NCBI GenBank assembly: GCA_937926195.1
Contig: CALEXZ010000116.1
Span: 1-18,766 of the forward strand
From: an uncultured Actinomyces sp.
GTDB lineage: Bacteria > Actinomycetota > Actinomycetes > Actinomycetales > Actinomycetaceae
Direction of reading: 5' to 3'
DNA: 18,766 bases
The notes under the pieces were generated by a model. The model was not told where the DNA came from. It ran no database searches and saw only the letters and a program-made list of their open reading frames with translations. Below, one piece after another: positions 1 through 6,659 of this stretch. The position numbers and the translations under genes were made by a program. The number at the start of each line of letters is the position of its first letter. Positions within the stretch are counted from its first letter, which is position 1.

Positions 1-312
1 ACACGGTGATCCACCCACACGCAGGTGATCCAACCACCAGCACGTGGTCCACCCACACGCAGGTGATCCAACCGCCGATCCCAGAGCGGACGGACCACCT
101 GCCCGCAGGCGGATCACCTACGCACAGACGGACAACGCGAGCACCAGGACGGACCACCTGCTCGCAGGTGGACAACCTGTGTGCCGACGGATCACCCAGG
201 GGCGTCCACACGGTGATCCACCCACACGCAGGTGATCCAACCACCAGCACGTGGTCCACCCAGACGAGGGTTATCCCCCCACGAGGGCGCTCCAACGGCC
301 AGCACGTTGCCC
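1..312. repeat. 19-bp-period array of degenerate GGWNNWCC words (array 1)
   Basis: Eight-base words of the form GGANNACC or its reverse GGTNNTCC recur every 19 bp. Reverse-type words (GGTGATCC, CGTGGTCC) start at 5, 24, 43 and 62. Forward-type words (GGACCACC, GGATCACC, GGACAACG, GGACAACC) start at 92, 111, 130, 151, 170 and 189. Reverse-type words resume at 212, 231, 250 and 269, and degenerate at 286 and 305. The orientation switch 189 to 212 has a 23-bp spacing and holds CAGGGGCGTCC. Bases 1-55 are repeated exactly at 208-262. No coding potential is convincing here; open frames exist only because the repeat lacks stops. The function is unknown. A related array lies at 3251-3433. Confidence 0.85.
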
Positions 313-369
313 GACGGCCAGCGCACCTCAGCCGGCAGCCGGCACCGTCCGTCGCCTCCTGGCGGTGGC

Positions 370-687
370 TCAGGCGCGGCGTCGTCAAGCCGTCAGCGCC
401 GCACCGCCGCCAAGAAGACCGGCGGCGAGCAGCAGCCCCCCGAGGCCGGCACCGGTGCGCGCCAGGGGCCGACGAGCACCCGTGGCCCCGGAGCCGGTCG
501 GCGTTCCCACCGCCGTCGCGTCTCCCGACGTCACGCTGGCGGAAGCCGTCGGCCCGGAGGGCATGACGCACTGCCCGCCGGAGAAGGTCCCGCCCGCGGC
601 CGCGCACTGCGCCACAGAGTCACGCGGGTCGAGCCCCACCTTGATCGGGTCGTGGTCCGAGGAGCGGTAGGGATCCGCCGCGTAGAG
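370..687 (-). pseudogene. Detached C-terminal part of the ExeM/NucH-type nuclease (catalytic SDHDP and sorting signal)
   Basis: This stretch continues the nuclease reading frame without a shift past the TAG at 688-690. It encodes LYAADPYRSSDHDPIKVG, the final catalytic His/Asp motif of endonuclease/exonuclease/phosphatase enzymes. A Ser/Thr/Gly-rich stalk follows, then PLARTG, an LAxTG-type sortase signal, and a hydrophobic Leu/Gly/Ala segment. A TGA at 385-387 stops the frame just before codons for Arg-Arg-Arg-Ala and a second TGA at 370-372. The basic tail expected of a sorting signal is therefore also cut off; a single CGA-to-TGA change would explain it. There is no ribosome-binding site or plausible start here, so it is read as part of the upstream gene rather than a separate gene. 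Confidence 0.75.
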
Positions 688-3150
688 CTAGGTGACGTTG
701 TAGTTCGCCCGCGAGTACTCGTAGGCGATCGACTCGTCGGCGTTGACGTCCCACACCCGCGCCCCGGCGATGAGCTCAACTGCCGCCGCGTTGAGCAGCA
801 CGTGGTCGAGCGAGCCCAGACGGCCCGAGTACTGGTAGGAGTGGCCGACCCCGTCGACGACGTCGTTGATGAGGGTGTACCCGGCGGCCTCCATCGTGGT
901 GATGGGGTCCTCCTGGGCGTAGGAGTTGAAGTCGCCGACCAGCAGCACCGGCCTGTCGTTCCACTGCGCGGCCCAGGCGACGAGGGCCTGCGCCTGGGCG
1001 ACGCGCTGGGCGTTGTTGGCGCCCTGCCCGTCGCCGGAGTCCGCGTTGCCCGCGCCGGGCAGCACCGAGCCCTTGGACTTGAAGTGGTTGACGATGACGA
1101 CGAAGGCGTCGACGTCGTCGGCCCCCACCGCCTTGAAGGCCTGCGCCAGGGGCTGGCGGGCCGTGCCGGTGAAGGCCTCGTCGTCGAGGATGACGGACTC
1201 CCCCACCGGCGTGACGACGGCGGGCTGGTAGATGAAGGCCGTGCGGATGGAGTCCTCGACCTCCGCCGAGGGGCGCGCGGCGGGAGAGGGCACGTAGGCC
1301 CACTTGTCGTATCCCGCGGCGGCGTTGAGCGCGGCCACCAGCTGAGCGAGCGAGGCGTCACGGTCGTGGCCGAACTTCGCGGAGTTCTCGATCTCCTCCA
1401 GGCCGACGACGCTGGAGTCGAGCTCGTTGATCGCGGCGACGATCTTGTCCTGCTGCTGGAGGAAGGCCTGGGTGGAGTAGGCGCCGCGCACCGTGCAGCG
1501 GTTGGCGGTCACGGGGTTGCCGTCGCGGTCGAGGTAGGCGCGGCAGCCGGCCTCGTCCTGGCCGAGGTCCGTGAAGTAGTTGAGGACGTTGAAGGAGGTG
1601 ACGGAGACCTCGCCACCGACCTGCGGTGCGGCCGGGCGGCTCACCTGCCAGTCGATCGGCGAGCCGGTCAGACCGTTGACCTGGGTGAGCGGCTGGAGGT
1701 TCCAGCCATGGCGGTAGTCGAGGACGACGTCGGAGGTGAAGGTGACGGCGTCACCGGCCCGCAGGGGCTTGTCCGCGGTGAGGTACGGCAGCGGCTGGCC
1801 CTTGGCGGTCGCGTTGGTCGTGTAGTTCCAGGAGGAGCCGTCGTCGAGCAGGACCTCCTTGGCGCGGTTGGCCTCCTCGTAGGCGACGGCCGCGGCCCCC
1901 GGGGCGACGACGTCGGTGGCCTGGTAGAGGGGCTCCGCTCCGACGGCGAGGCCGACCTGGCCGTACTGGTTCGTGGTGTAGGTACTCGTCACCGTCCAGG
2001 CGCCGGTGGGCCGCAGGAGCATCGCCTCGTAGGGCTCCTTGTCCGTGTCGGTGGCGGGCCAGGCGGTCTCGGAGACCTCGGTGGGGACGACGGGCGCGCA
2101 GTCGGTGACGAGGACGGTCTCGCTCACGCCGCTGAGCTGAGTCAGGCCCTGGTACTCCGTGGCGGTGCCGGTGACCTGGACGCACTGGCCCGGGGCCAGG
2201 CTCGTGGCGCCCGCACGGTCGTAGACGAAGAGTCCGTCGGAGGCCTGCCCGGGGCTGCGGGGGACGCCCCCGGACCCGGGGGCCTGGATGTAGAAGCCGG
2301 AGAAGCCTCCGGTCGGGTAGACGGCGGTGACGACACCCAGGGTGGTGACCGTCTGGTCCGCGTAGGGGGTCTGCTCGCCGGTGCCCTGGATGTCGGCGAT
2401 CGGCGTGATCGGCTGCGCGGGCGCGGAGGCTGTGGGCGCAGGGGAGGGCTCGGGGGTGGGGGTCGGGGTGTCGAGACCGACGACGACGCCGGGGGTGGGG
2501 GCGGCGCCCGTGAGGTCGGCGGCGTTGTCATCCGTGTCGGTGGCGCCCGCACGCTGGTAGGACAGCGCGTTGCCAGAGACCGCGGTCGCGGCCGCGGTGT
2601 CGACCGACGCAGCCGTGCCCCAGGAGACGAGGTCGACGACCTCCGGGTCGCCGACGTTGCTGCCGATCGCGAAGGTGTGCCGCGCGGTGCCTCGGACCAG
2701 GGCGAAGGTGCCTCCGGCGGCTCCGGGGTTCGCGTCGCAGGAGGCGTCGCCGGTGATCGCCTCACCGGTGGAGCCGTTGGAGCCGACGACGATGACGTAG
2801 GTGGAGCGCGCGGCGACCGTGCCGCTCAGGGCGCAGGTGCTCGACGCGGTGCCGCCGCGGGCGGGGACGTACTGGAGGGACAGCCCGTCCAGCGCCAGCG
2901 GGGAGGAGGTGGGGTTGGCGATCTCGACGAACTTGTGCTGGTAGGGGGCGCCGGACGAGCCCCCGCGGGTGAAGACCTCGGTGATGACGAGGGCGGAGCC
3001 GTCGGGGGCGGCCTGCGCGGTCGGCAGCGAGAGCCCGACGGCGGCGAGGACGACGGCGAGGGCCGCGATGGCGACGTTGCGGGAACGGGTGGTTAAGGGG
3101 GCGCGCCGACGTCGGATGCTCAGACGACGGTCCTTCATCTTCGAGGGCAT
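688..3150 (-). CDS. Secreted ExeM/NucH-family endonuclease with lamin-tail domain, truncated by in-frame TAG
   Basis: Extracellular DNase-type protein, 820 residues as it stands. The start at 3150 is chosen for its AGGAG four bases upstream and for the signal peptide that follows: basic residues 6-24, hydrophobic 26-42, likely cleavage after AQA at about 47. Residues ~50-165 (LVITEVFTRGG...FVEIANP) resemble a lamin-tail (LTD) domain. A Thr/Pro linker follows, then an OB-like region (~TPYADQTVTTLGVVT). An EEP nuclease domain begins near residue 510 with SFNVLNYF and continues with EEIEN, VGDFNSYAQEDPI and SLDHVLLN. The gene stops at TAG 688-690, while the same frame continues with SSDHDP and a sortase signal (see 370-687). 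The truncated protein should be inactive and unanchored unless the stop is read through. The 19-bp arrays lie just beyond both ends of the gene. Confidence 0.85.
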   Translation of the reverse strand: MPSKMKDRRLSIRRRRAPLTTRSRNVAIAALAVVLAAVGLSLPTAQAAPDGSALVITEVFTRGGSSGAPYQHKFVEIANPTSSPLALDGLSLQYVPARGGTASSTCALSGTVAARSTYVIVVGSNGSTGEAITGDASCDANPGAAGGTFALVRGTARHTFAIGSNVGDPEVVDLVSWGTAASVDTAAATAVSGNALSYQRAGATDTDDNAADLTGAAPTPGVVVGLDTPTPTPEPSPAPTASAPAQPITPIADIQGTGEQTPYADQTVTTLGVVTAVYPTGGFSGFYIQAPGSGGVPRSPGQASDGLFVYDRAGATSLAPGQCVQVTGTATEYQGLTQLSGVSETVLVTDCAPVVPTEVSETAWPATDTDKEPYEAMLLRPTGAWTVTSTYTTNQYGQVGLAVGAEPLYQATDVVAPGAAAVAYEEANRAKEVLLDDGSSWNYTTNATAKGQPLPYLTADKPLRAGDAVTFTSDVVLDYRHGWNLQPLTQVNGLTGSPIDWQVSRPAAPQVGGEVSVTSFNVLNYFTDLGQDEAGCRAYLDRDGNPVTANRCTVRGAYSTQAFLQQQDKIVAAINELDSSVVGLEEIENSAKFGHDRDASLAQLVAALNAAAGYDKWAYVPSPAARPSAEVEDSIRTAFIYQPAVVTPVGESVILDDEAFTGTARQPLAQAFKAVGADDVDAFVVIVNHFKSKGSVLPGAGNADSGDGQGANNAQRVAQAQALVAWAAQWNDRPVLLVGDFNSYAQEDPITTMEAAGYTLINDVVDGVGHSYQYSGRLGSLDHVLLNAAAVELIAGARVWDVNADESIAYEYSRANYNVT

Positions 3151-3250
3151 GGTGCTCCTGACAGCGGCTGGGGACGGGCAGGCAGACTGTTCCCAGCGTC
3201 TCATCTGGCGCGTGAGCGCACGCGGGTTCCGCGGGGGCGTCTCTCCACAC

Positions 3251-3433
3251 GGACAACCTGTGTTCCGCCGGACAACCCTCACGCCGTTGGACAACCTGTG
3301 TTCCGCCGGACAACCCTCACGCCGTTGGACAACCTGTGTTCCACCGGACAACCCAGGGGCGTCCCGTGGGTGATCCATTGGGCACCACGTTGTCCAACGC
3401 CAAAGACGTTGTCCGCACGACGGCAGGTTGTCC
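3251..3433. repeat. 19-bp-period GGACAACC array with orientation switch (array 2)
   Basis: GGACAACC starts at 3251, 3270, 3289, 3308, 3327 and 3346, exactly 19 bp apart. After a 23-bp step come reverse-type words: GGTGATCC at 3369, CGTTGTCC at 3388 and 3407, and GGTTGTCC at 3426, again every 19 bp. Alternate units are nearly identical, giving a 38-bp super-repeat (3251-3288, 3289-3326, then partial). The spacer at the switch holds CAGGGGCGTCC, as in array 1. The array sits between the divergent nuclease (start 3150) and Holin-X (start 3602) genes. It could be a multi-site protein-binding region or nested RNA stems. No known element is recognised. Confidence 0.85.
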
Positions 3434-3439
3434 TGCCCG

Positions 3440-3480
3440 CCCGGCCCGACGCCGCAACCCACCCGGCCCGACGCCGCAAC
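3440..3480. repeat. Short tandem duplication, 22-bp period
   Basis: CCCGGCCCGACGCCGCAAC occurs at 3440-3458 and again at 3462-3480. The remaining bases to 3601 hold no gene. This stretch must contain the promoter of the Holin-X operon, but I cannot pick a convincing -35/-10 pair. Confidence 0.6.
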
Positions 3481-3601
3481 GTACCGCCCCCACGCCCGGC
3501 GTCACGGGCAGGCGCCGCGGTGTGTGATCCTGGCACCACATATCGCACACGGGTACCGTTGCGCGCAGCGTCCGCCACTCTCACCGAAGGCCCCCTCCCA
3601 C

Positions 3602-4042
3602 ATGACCCAGCAGCAGCCCCCGACGGCAGCGCCCGGCTCCCAGCCCACGCTCGGCGAGCTCGTCGCCCGCATCTCCGAGAACATCACTGCCCTCGTCAAG
3701 GGCGAGATCGACCTCGCCAAGGCCAAGGGCAAGCGCATGGCCCTCAGGCTCGGCGTGGGTGCCGCGCTGCTCTCGGCCGCCGCCGTGCTCGCCCTGTTCG
3801 CCTTCGGGATGATCCTGAGCTCGATCGCCTGGGCGATCGCCGAGGTCCTGCCCCCCTGGGCCGGACACCTCATCGTCGCTCTCGTCCTGCTCGTTATCGT
3901 GGCCGTGCTCGCGCTCCTGGGCGTCAACCGTCTCAAGGCCGCCCAGGCCGACGTCCCCGCCCCGCAGGAGAACCTCAAGGCCGACGTCGCCGCCGCCCGG
4001 GCAGCCCTGCAGGAGGGTCTCGAGAAGGGGTCCGTCAAGTGA
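3602..4042 (+). CDS. Phage holin family protein (Actinobacterial Holin-X, superfamily III-like)
   Basis: Small integral membrane protein of 146 residues, matching in layout the actinobacterial Holin-X family (PF07332 type). Despite the name, these are usually chromosomal envelope proteins rather than phage lysis genes. There is a short polar N-terminus, an amphipathic stretch (~17-45, LGELVARISENITALVKGEIDLAKAK), TM1 at ~50-80, TM2 at ~86-108, and a charged alanine-rich C-terminal helix. The start at 3602 gives the standard length; the upstream GAAGG is a weak, distant ribosome-binding site. The stop overlaps the next start (GTGA at 4039-4042), so translation of the second gene is probably coupled. 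No phage genes are nearby. The precise role is unknown. Confidence 0.8.
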   Translation: MTQQQPPTAAPGSQPTLGELVARISENITALVKGEIDLAKAKGKRMALRLGVGAALLSAAAVLALFAFGMILSSIAWAIAEVLPPWAGHLIVALVLLVIVAVLALLGVNRLKAAQADVPAPQENLKADVAAARAALQEGLEKGSVK

Positions 4043-4566
4043 GCGCCACCGTCCCCCAGCAGCCCGCCGACGCCCCCGCTCACGACCGCCCCTCCGGCCC
4101 CTCGGCCGCCGAGGTCGCGGCCCAGGCCCGCGCCCGCAGGGCAGCGAAGGAGGCCGCCACCCCGGAGGCCATCGAGGCGGCGCTCGTCGCCCGCCGAGCC
4201 GCGCTGAATGCCGACCTCTCCGCCCTGGGCGCGCGTCTCGCCCCTGAGGCCCTCAAGGCGCAGGCGAAGAGCTCGGCCCGTCAGGCAGTCGCCCAGGCGA
4301 GGGCCGGGATCGTTTCCTCCGTCTCCACCCGGCTGCGGGACGCGGCGGGCGCCGTCGGAGTCAGCGGCTCCCGTGCGAGCACCGGTGCCCCCAGCCCTGA
4401 CGCCTCAGCCCCCTGCGCTTCGTCCCCGCGCCTGACGGACCGTCTCAACCGTCTGCTCGACGACGCCCGCGACGGGGACCCGGCCGCCCTCGGGATCGTC
4501 ACCGGCGCGGCCGTGCTGCTCGTCGGTGTCAGCGTGTTCGCGACCGTCAAGGCGCTGCGCCGATGA
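4039..4566 (+). CDS. DUF3618-like membrane-anchored protein, first of two
   Basis: 175 residues, starting with the GTG that overlaps the Holin-X stop. An Ala/Pro-rich N-terminus (1-40) precedes a DUF3618-like segment (~43-72, AIEAALVARRAALNADLSAL then GARLAPEALK). This resembles the cleaner copy encoded directly downstream, suggesting that the pair arose by duplication. A low-complexity Ser/Ala/Pro linker (~105-132) follows, then a single C-terminal TM helix (~152-170) and a short basic tail. It ends in an ATGA overlap with the next gene. The GTG start is supported by the overlap rather than by a strong ribosome-binding site. Function is unknown; the family commonly travels with Holin-X in actinobacteria. 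Confidence 0.75.
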   Translation: MSATVPQQPADAPAHDRPSGPSAAEVAAQARARRAAKEAATPEAIEAALVARRAALNADLSALGARLAPEALKAQAKSSARQAVAQARAGIVSSVSTRLRDAAGAVGVSGSRASTGAPSPDASAPCASSPRLTDRLNRLLDDARDGDPAALGIVTGAAVLLVGVSVFATVKALRR

Positions 4567-4895
4567 GCCAGACGCAGCAGCCCACGCCGGAGGAGATCGA
4601 GGCCCGGCTCAACGCCACCCGCGCCCGGCTCGCCGAGAGCGTCGACGCCCTGGCCGAGCGCGTCTCGCCCCAGGCCCAGGCGCGTGCGGCCGGCCAGCGC
4701 CTGGGGTCACGTCTTGCCCAGGAGCGTGACCGGTTCGTCGACCGTGTGAGCGAGTTGCGCCGTCGCGCCGAGCAGACGGTGGAGCAGGCCCAGGCCGGTG
4801 ACGAGGACGCACGGCGCACGGTGGCCGCCGTCGCCTGCGGAGCCGTGGCCGTGGCCGCTCTCAGCTCCTTGCTCAGACGCGGCTCGCGCCACTGA
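4563..4895 (+). CDS. DUF3618 domain-containing protein, second of two
   Basis: 110 residues. Positions ~9-38 (PEEIEARLNATRARLAESVD then ALAERVSP) are the typical DUF3618 signature. A basic, coiled region follows (~45-78, QERDRFVDRVSELRRRAEQT), then a C-terminal hydrophobic helix (~87-104) and a basic end (RRGSRH). The ATG lies in an ATGA overlap with the preceding gene, so all three genes are probably one transcript. A hairpin at 4901-4932 follows the stop immediately. Known members are small membrane-associated proteins of uncertain role, probably in envelope maintenance or stress; that role is inference. Confidence 0.85.
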   Translation: MSQTQQPTPEEIEARLNATRARLAESVDALAERVSPQAQARAAGQRLGSRLAQERDRFVDRVSELRRRAEQTVEQAQAGDEDARRTVAAVACGAVAVAALSSLLRRGSRH

Positions 4896-4900
4896 GTGCC

Positions 4901-4932
4901 GCGGCGCCCGGGACCTGGGTCCCCGGCGCCGC
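4901..4932 (+). terminator. GC-rich hairpin ending the Holin-X/DUF3618 operon
   Basis: Arms 4901-4915 and 4918-4932 pair at 14 of 15 positions, starting five bases after the last stop codon. There is no T-tract, which is common for high-GC actinobacterial terminators. Termination is inferred from position and stem strength. Confidence 0.6.
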
Positions 4933-5068
4933 TGGACCGAGTGGCGTTCTCCCTCACAGGGCGCCGAATAGCCATTTGCGGGGGCGTGGATATAGGCTCA
5001 CCCCACGACACATTTGCCCACGTGATGCGCGCCTCGCGCGCCAGAGATTGTTGGAGGGGGTCGAGCCT

Positions 5069-5281
5069 ATGGGGCGCGGCCGTCAGAAGGCCAAGGCGAC
5101 CAAGGTCGCCCGTAAGCTCAAGTACTTCAGCCCGGAGACCGACTACGCGGCTCTCGAGCGAGAGCTCGTCAGCGCATCCAGCGGCGCCGAGGTCGACGAC
5201 GAGATCGACTACGAGGAGTTGGCCGCCAAGTACAACGTGGACGACGACGAGGACGACTGGGACAGCTCTGAGACGAGTTGA
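5069..5281 (+). CDS. DUF3073 domain-containing protein
   Basis: 70-residue soluble protein. The basic N-terminus (MGRGRQKAKATKVARKLKYF) and acidic C-terminus (VDDEIDYEELAAKYNVDDDE) are the hallmark of DUF3073, a small actinobacterial family. The start at 5069 is preceded by GGAGGGGG about ten bases upstream. A TATAGG at 4991-4996 may be its -10 element, but no good -35 is seen. The gene is convergent with purM, an arrangement I recall from mycobacteria (Rv0810c beside purM Rv0809), so the neighbourhood is ancestral. Function is unknown; the charge split suggests nucleic-acid or protein binding. Confidence 0.9.
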   Translation: MGRGRQKAKATKVARKLKYFSPETDYAALERELVSASSGAEVDDEIDYEELAAKYNVDDDEDDWDSSETS

Positions 5282-5356
5282 CCCGTGTGCTCGGCGTGAG
5301 CACCGCGCACGCATCAGCCACCGGCCAGCAACCGCTGGAGCTCCGGTCACGCACTG

Positions 5357-5403
5357 ACGGGTGAGGGCCGACAGAGACACGTTCTCTGTCGGCCCTCACC
5401 CGT
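5357..5403. terminator. Bidirectional terminator between DUF3073 and purM
   Basis: A perfect 21-bp inverted repeat (5357-5377 and 5383-5403) with a five-base loop CACGT lies between two convergent genes. Transcripts from either side would form the same very stable stem. Confidence 0.85.
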
Positions 5404-5417
5404 GTGTCGTGCCCGTC

Positions 5418-5463
5418 GGCAGGCGCGGGCCCCGGCCGGCTGCGGCAGGCGCGGGCCCCGGCC
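5418..5463. repeat. 26-bp-period direct duplication downstream of purM
   Basis: GGCAGGCGCGGGCCCCGGCC is found at 5418-5437 and 5444-5463, between the terminator and the purM stop. Both copies contain GGGCCC and could form small hairpins. No function is evident. Confidence 0.6.
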
Positions 5464-5501
5464 AGCAGGCGTCCGCCGACCCGGCGTCCCGGTCTCGCTC
5501 C

Positions 5502-6659
5502 TCAGTCGGTGAGGTAGGTGCCGTGGATGTCGACGCCACCGCCGTCGACGCCCTTCGTCCCCGCCACGAGGCGGCCCCGGGACCGGTAGCCCTCAGCGCT
5601 GTGCACCGAGCCCAGCACCCAGGCGGGTACGCCCGCCGCCCCCGACAGGCGCAGGACCTCGTCCACCGCCCCCGGTGCGACGACGGCGACCATGCCCACA
5701 CCCAGGTTGAGCGTGGACTCCAGGTCGTCCCACGGCACGGCGCCAAGCGTGCGCACCATGTCGAAGACCGGCGGGACCCTCCAGGAGGCGCGGTCGACGT
5801 CGCCCACCAGGCCGGCGGGCAGGACACGCGCGAGGTTGGCGGCCAGACCGCCACCGGTGACGTGGCTGAAGGCCCGCGTCCGCATCGCCCCGGGGTCGGT
5901 CGCGCCGACCGGGTCGAGGGCGTCCACGAGGTCGAGGCACAGGGCGGAGTACAGGCGGGTGGGCTCAAGGAGCTCCTCGCCGAGCGTGCGGCCGAGCTGG
6001 GGCACGTGGCGCTCCAGCGCCCACCCGGCGTGCTCGACGACGCGTCGCACCAGCGAGTAGCCGTTGGAGTGCAGGCCGGAGGCGGCCAGGGCCACCAGCA
6101 CGTCGCCCGTGCGCACACGCTCGGCGCCGAGCATCCGGTCGGCCTCGACGACGCCGGTGGCGGCGCCGGCGACGTCGTACTCGTCGGGGGCCATGAGGCC
6201 GGGGTGCTCGGCGGTCTCCCCGCCTAGCAGCGGGGTGCGGACCTGGGCGCAGGCCTGGGCGACGCCGCGCACGATGTCGGCGATGCGCTCGGGCACGACG
6301 TGGCCGCAGGCGATGTAGTCCGTCATGAGCAGCGGCCGCGCCCCCGTGACCGCGATGTCGTCGACGACCATGCCCACGAGGTCCTGGCCGATGGTGTCGT
6401 GCACGTCCATGGCCTGCGCGATAGCGACCTTGGTGCCCACGCCGTCGGTGGAGGTCGCCAGCAGGGGCCGCCGGTAGGCGCGCAGCTCGGAGACGTCGAC
6501 CATGCCCGCGAAGCCGCCCACTCCCCCGACCACGGCCGGGGTCATCGTCGCGGCCACGGAGGCCTTCATGAGCTCGACGGCGCGGTCGCCGGCCGCCGTG
6601 TCCACGCCCGCGGAGGCGTAGGTGATGGCGGGGCGGGTGTCAGTGGGGTCGGTGCTCAC
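5502..6659 (-). CDS. purM: Phosphoribosylformylglycinamidine cyclo-ligase
   Basis: AIR synthetase: ATP-dependent ring closure of FGAM to 5-aminoimidazole ribonucleotide, cytosolic, fifth step of purine synthesis. 385 residues from the GTG at 6659, which overlaps the purF stop (GTGA). Longer readings of this frame into purF are spurious. Visible family motifs are ITYASAGVDTAAGD near 12, TPAVVGGVGGFAG near 40, ATSTDGVGTKV at ~68-78 (ATP-binding glycine-rich strand), VVDDIAVTGARPLLMTDYIA, LLGGETAEHPG and ASGLHSNGYSLVR. The N-terminal extension of about ten polar residues is not conserved. It is co-transcribed with purF and ends at the shared terminator with DUF3073. Confidence 0.97.
   Translation of the reverse strand: MSTDPTDTRPAITYASAGVDTAAGDRAVELMKASVAATMTPAVVGGVGGFAGMVDVSELRAYRRPLLATSTDGVGTKVAIAQAMDVHDTIGQDLVGMVVDDIAVTGARPLLMTDYIACGHVVPERIADIVRGVAQACAQVRTPLLGGETAEHPGLMAPDEYDVAGAATGVVEADRMLGAERVRTGDVLVALAASGLHSNGYSLVRRVVEHAGWALERHVPQLGRTLGEELLEPTRLYSALCLDLVDALDPVGATDPGAMRTRAFSHVTGGGLAANLARVLPAGLVGDVDRASWRVPPVFDMVRTLGAVPWDDLESTLNLGVGMVAVVAPGAVDEVLRLSGAAGVPAWVLGSVHSAEGYRSRGRLVAGTKGVDGGGVDIHGTYLTD

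Noticed and set aside
385..639. Separate small LAxTG surface protein
   Set aside because: It is in frame with the nuclease, has no ribosome-binding site, and the SDHDP motif just before it belongs to the nuclease domain.
688..690. TAG reassigned as a sense codon
   Set aside because: No other confident gene in the window needs a recoded TAG, and a second, different stop lies in the same gene. Decay or readthrough is simpler.
232..3096. Very long plus-strand open frame opposite the nuclease gene
   Set aside because: Its translation is a Gly/Val/Arg/Asp-rich shadow typical of antisense GC-rich DNA. The minus strand shows signal peptide, LTD and EEP motifs.
3251..3433. CRISPR array
   Set aside because: Units are 19 bp with no unique spacers of uniform length, orientation flips, and no cas genes are present.
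688..3462. Extended nuclease start at 3462
   Set aside because: The extra N-terminus is the translated 19-bp array (repeated VVRRNTGCP-like peptides). The ATG at 3150 has a ribosome-binding site and starts a signal peptide.
3602..4042. Prophage lysis module
   Set aside because: No endolysin, structural or integrase genes are present. The Holin-X family is usually chromosomal and the neighbours are DUF3618 genes.
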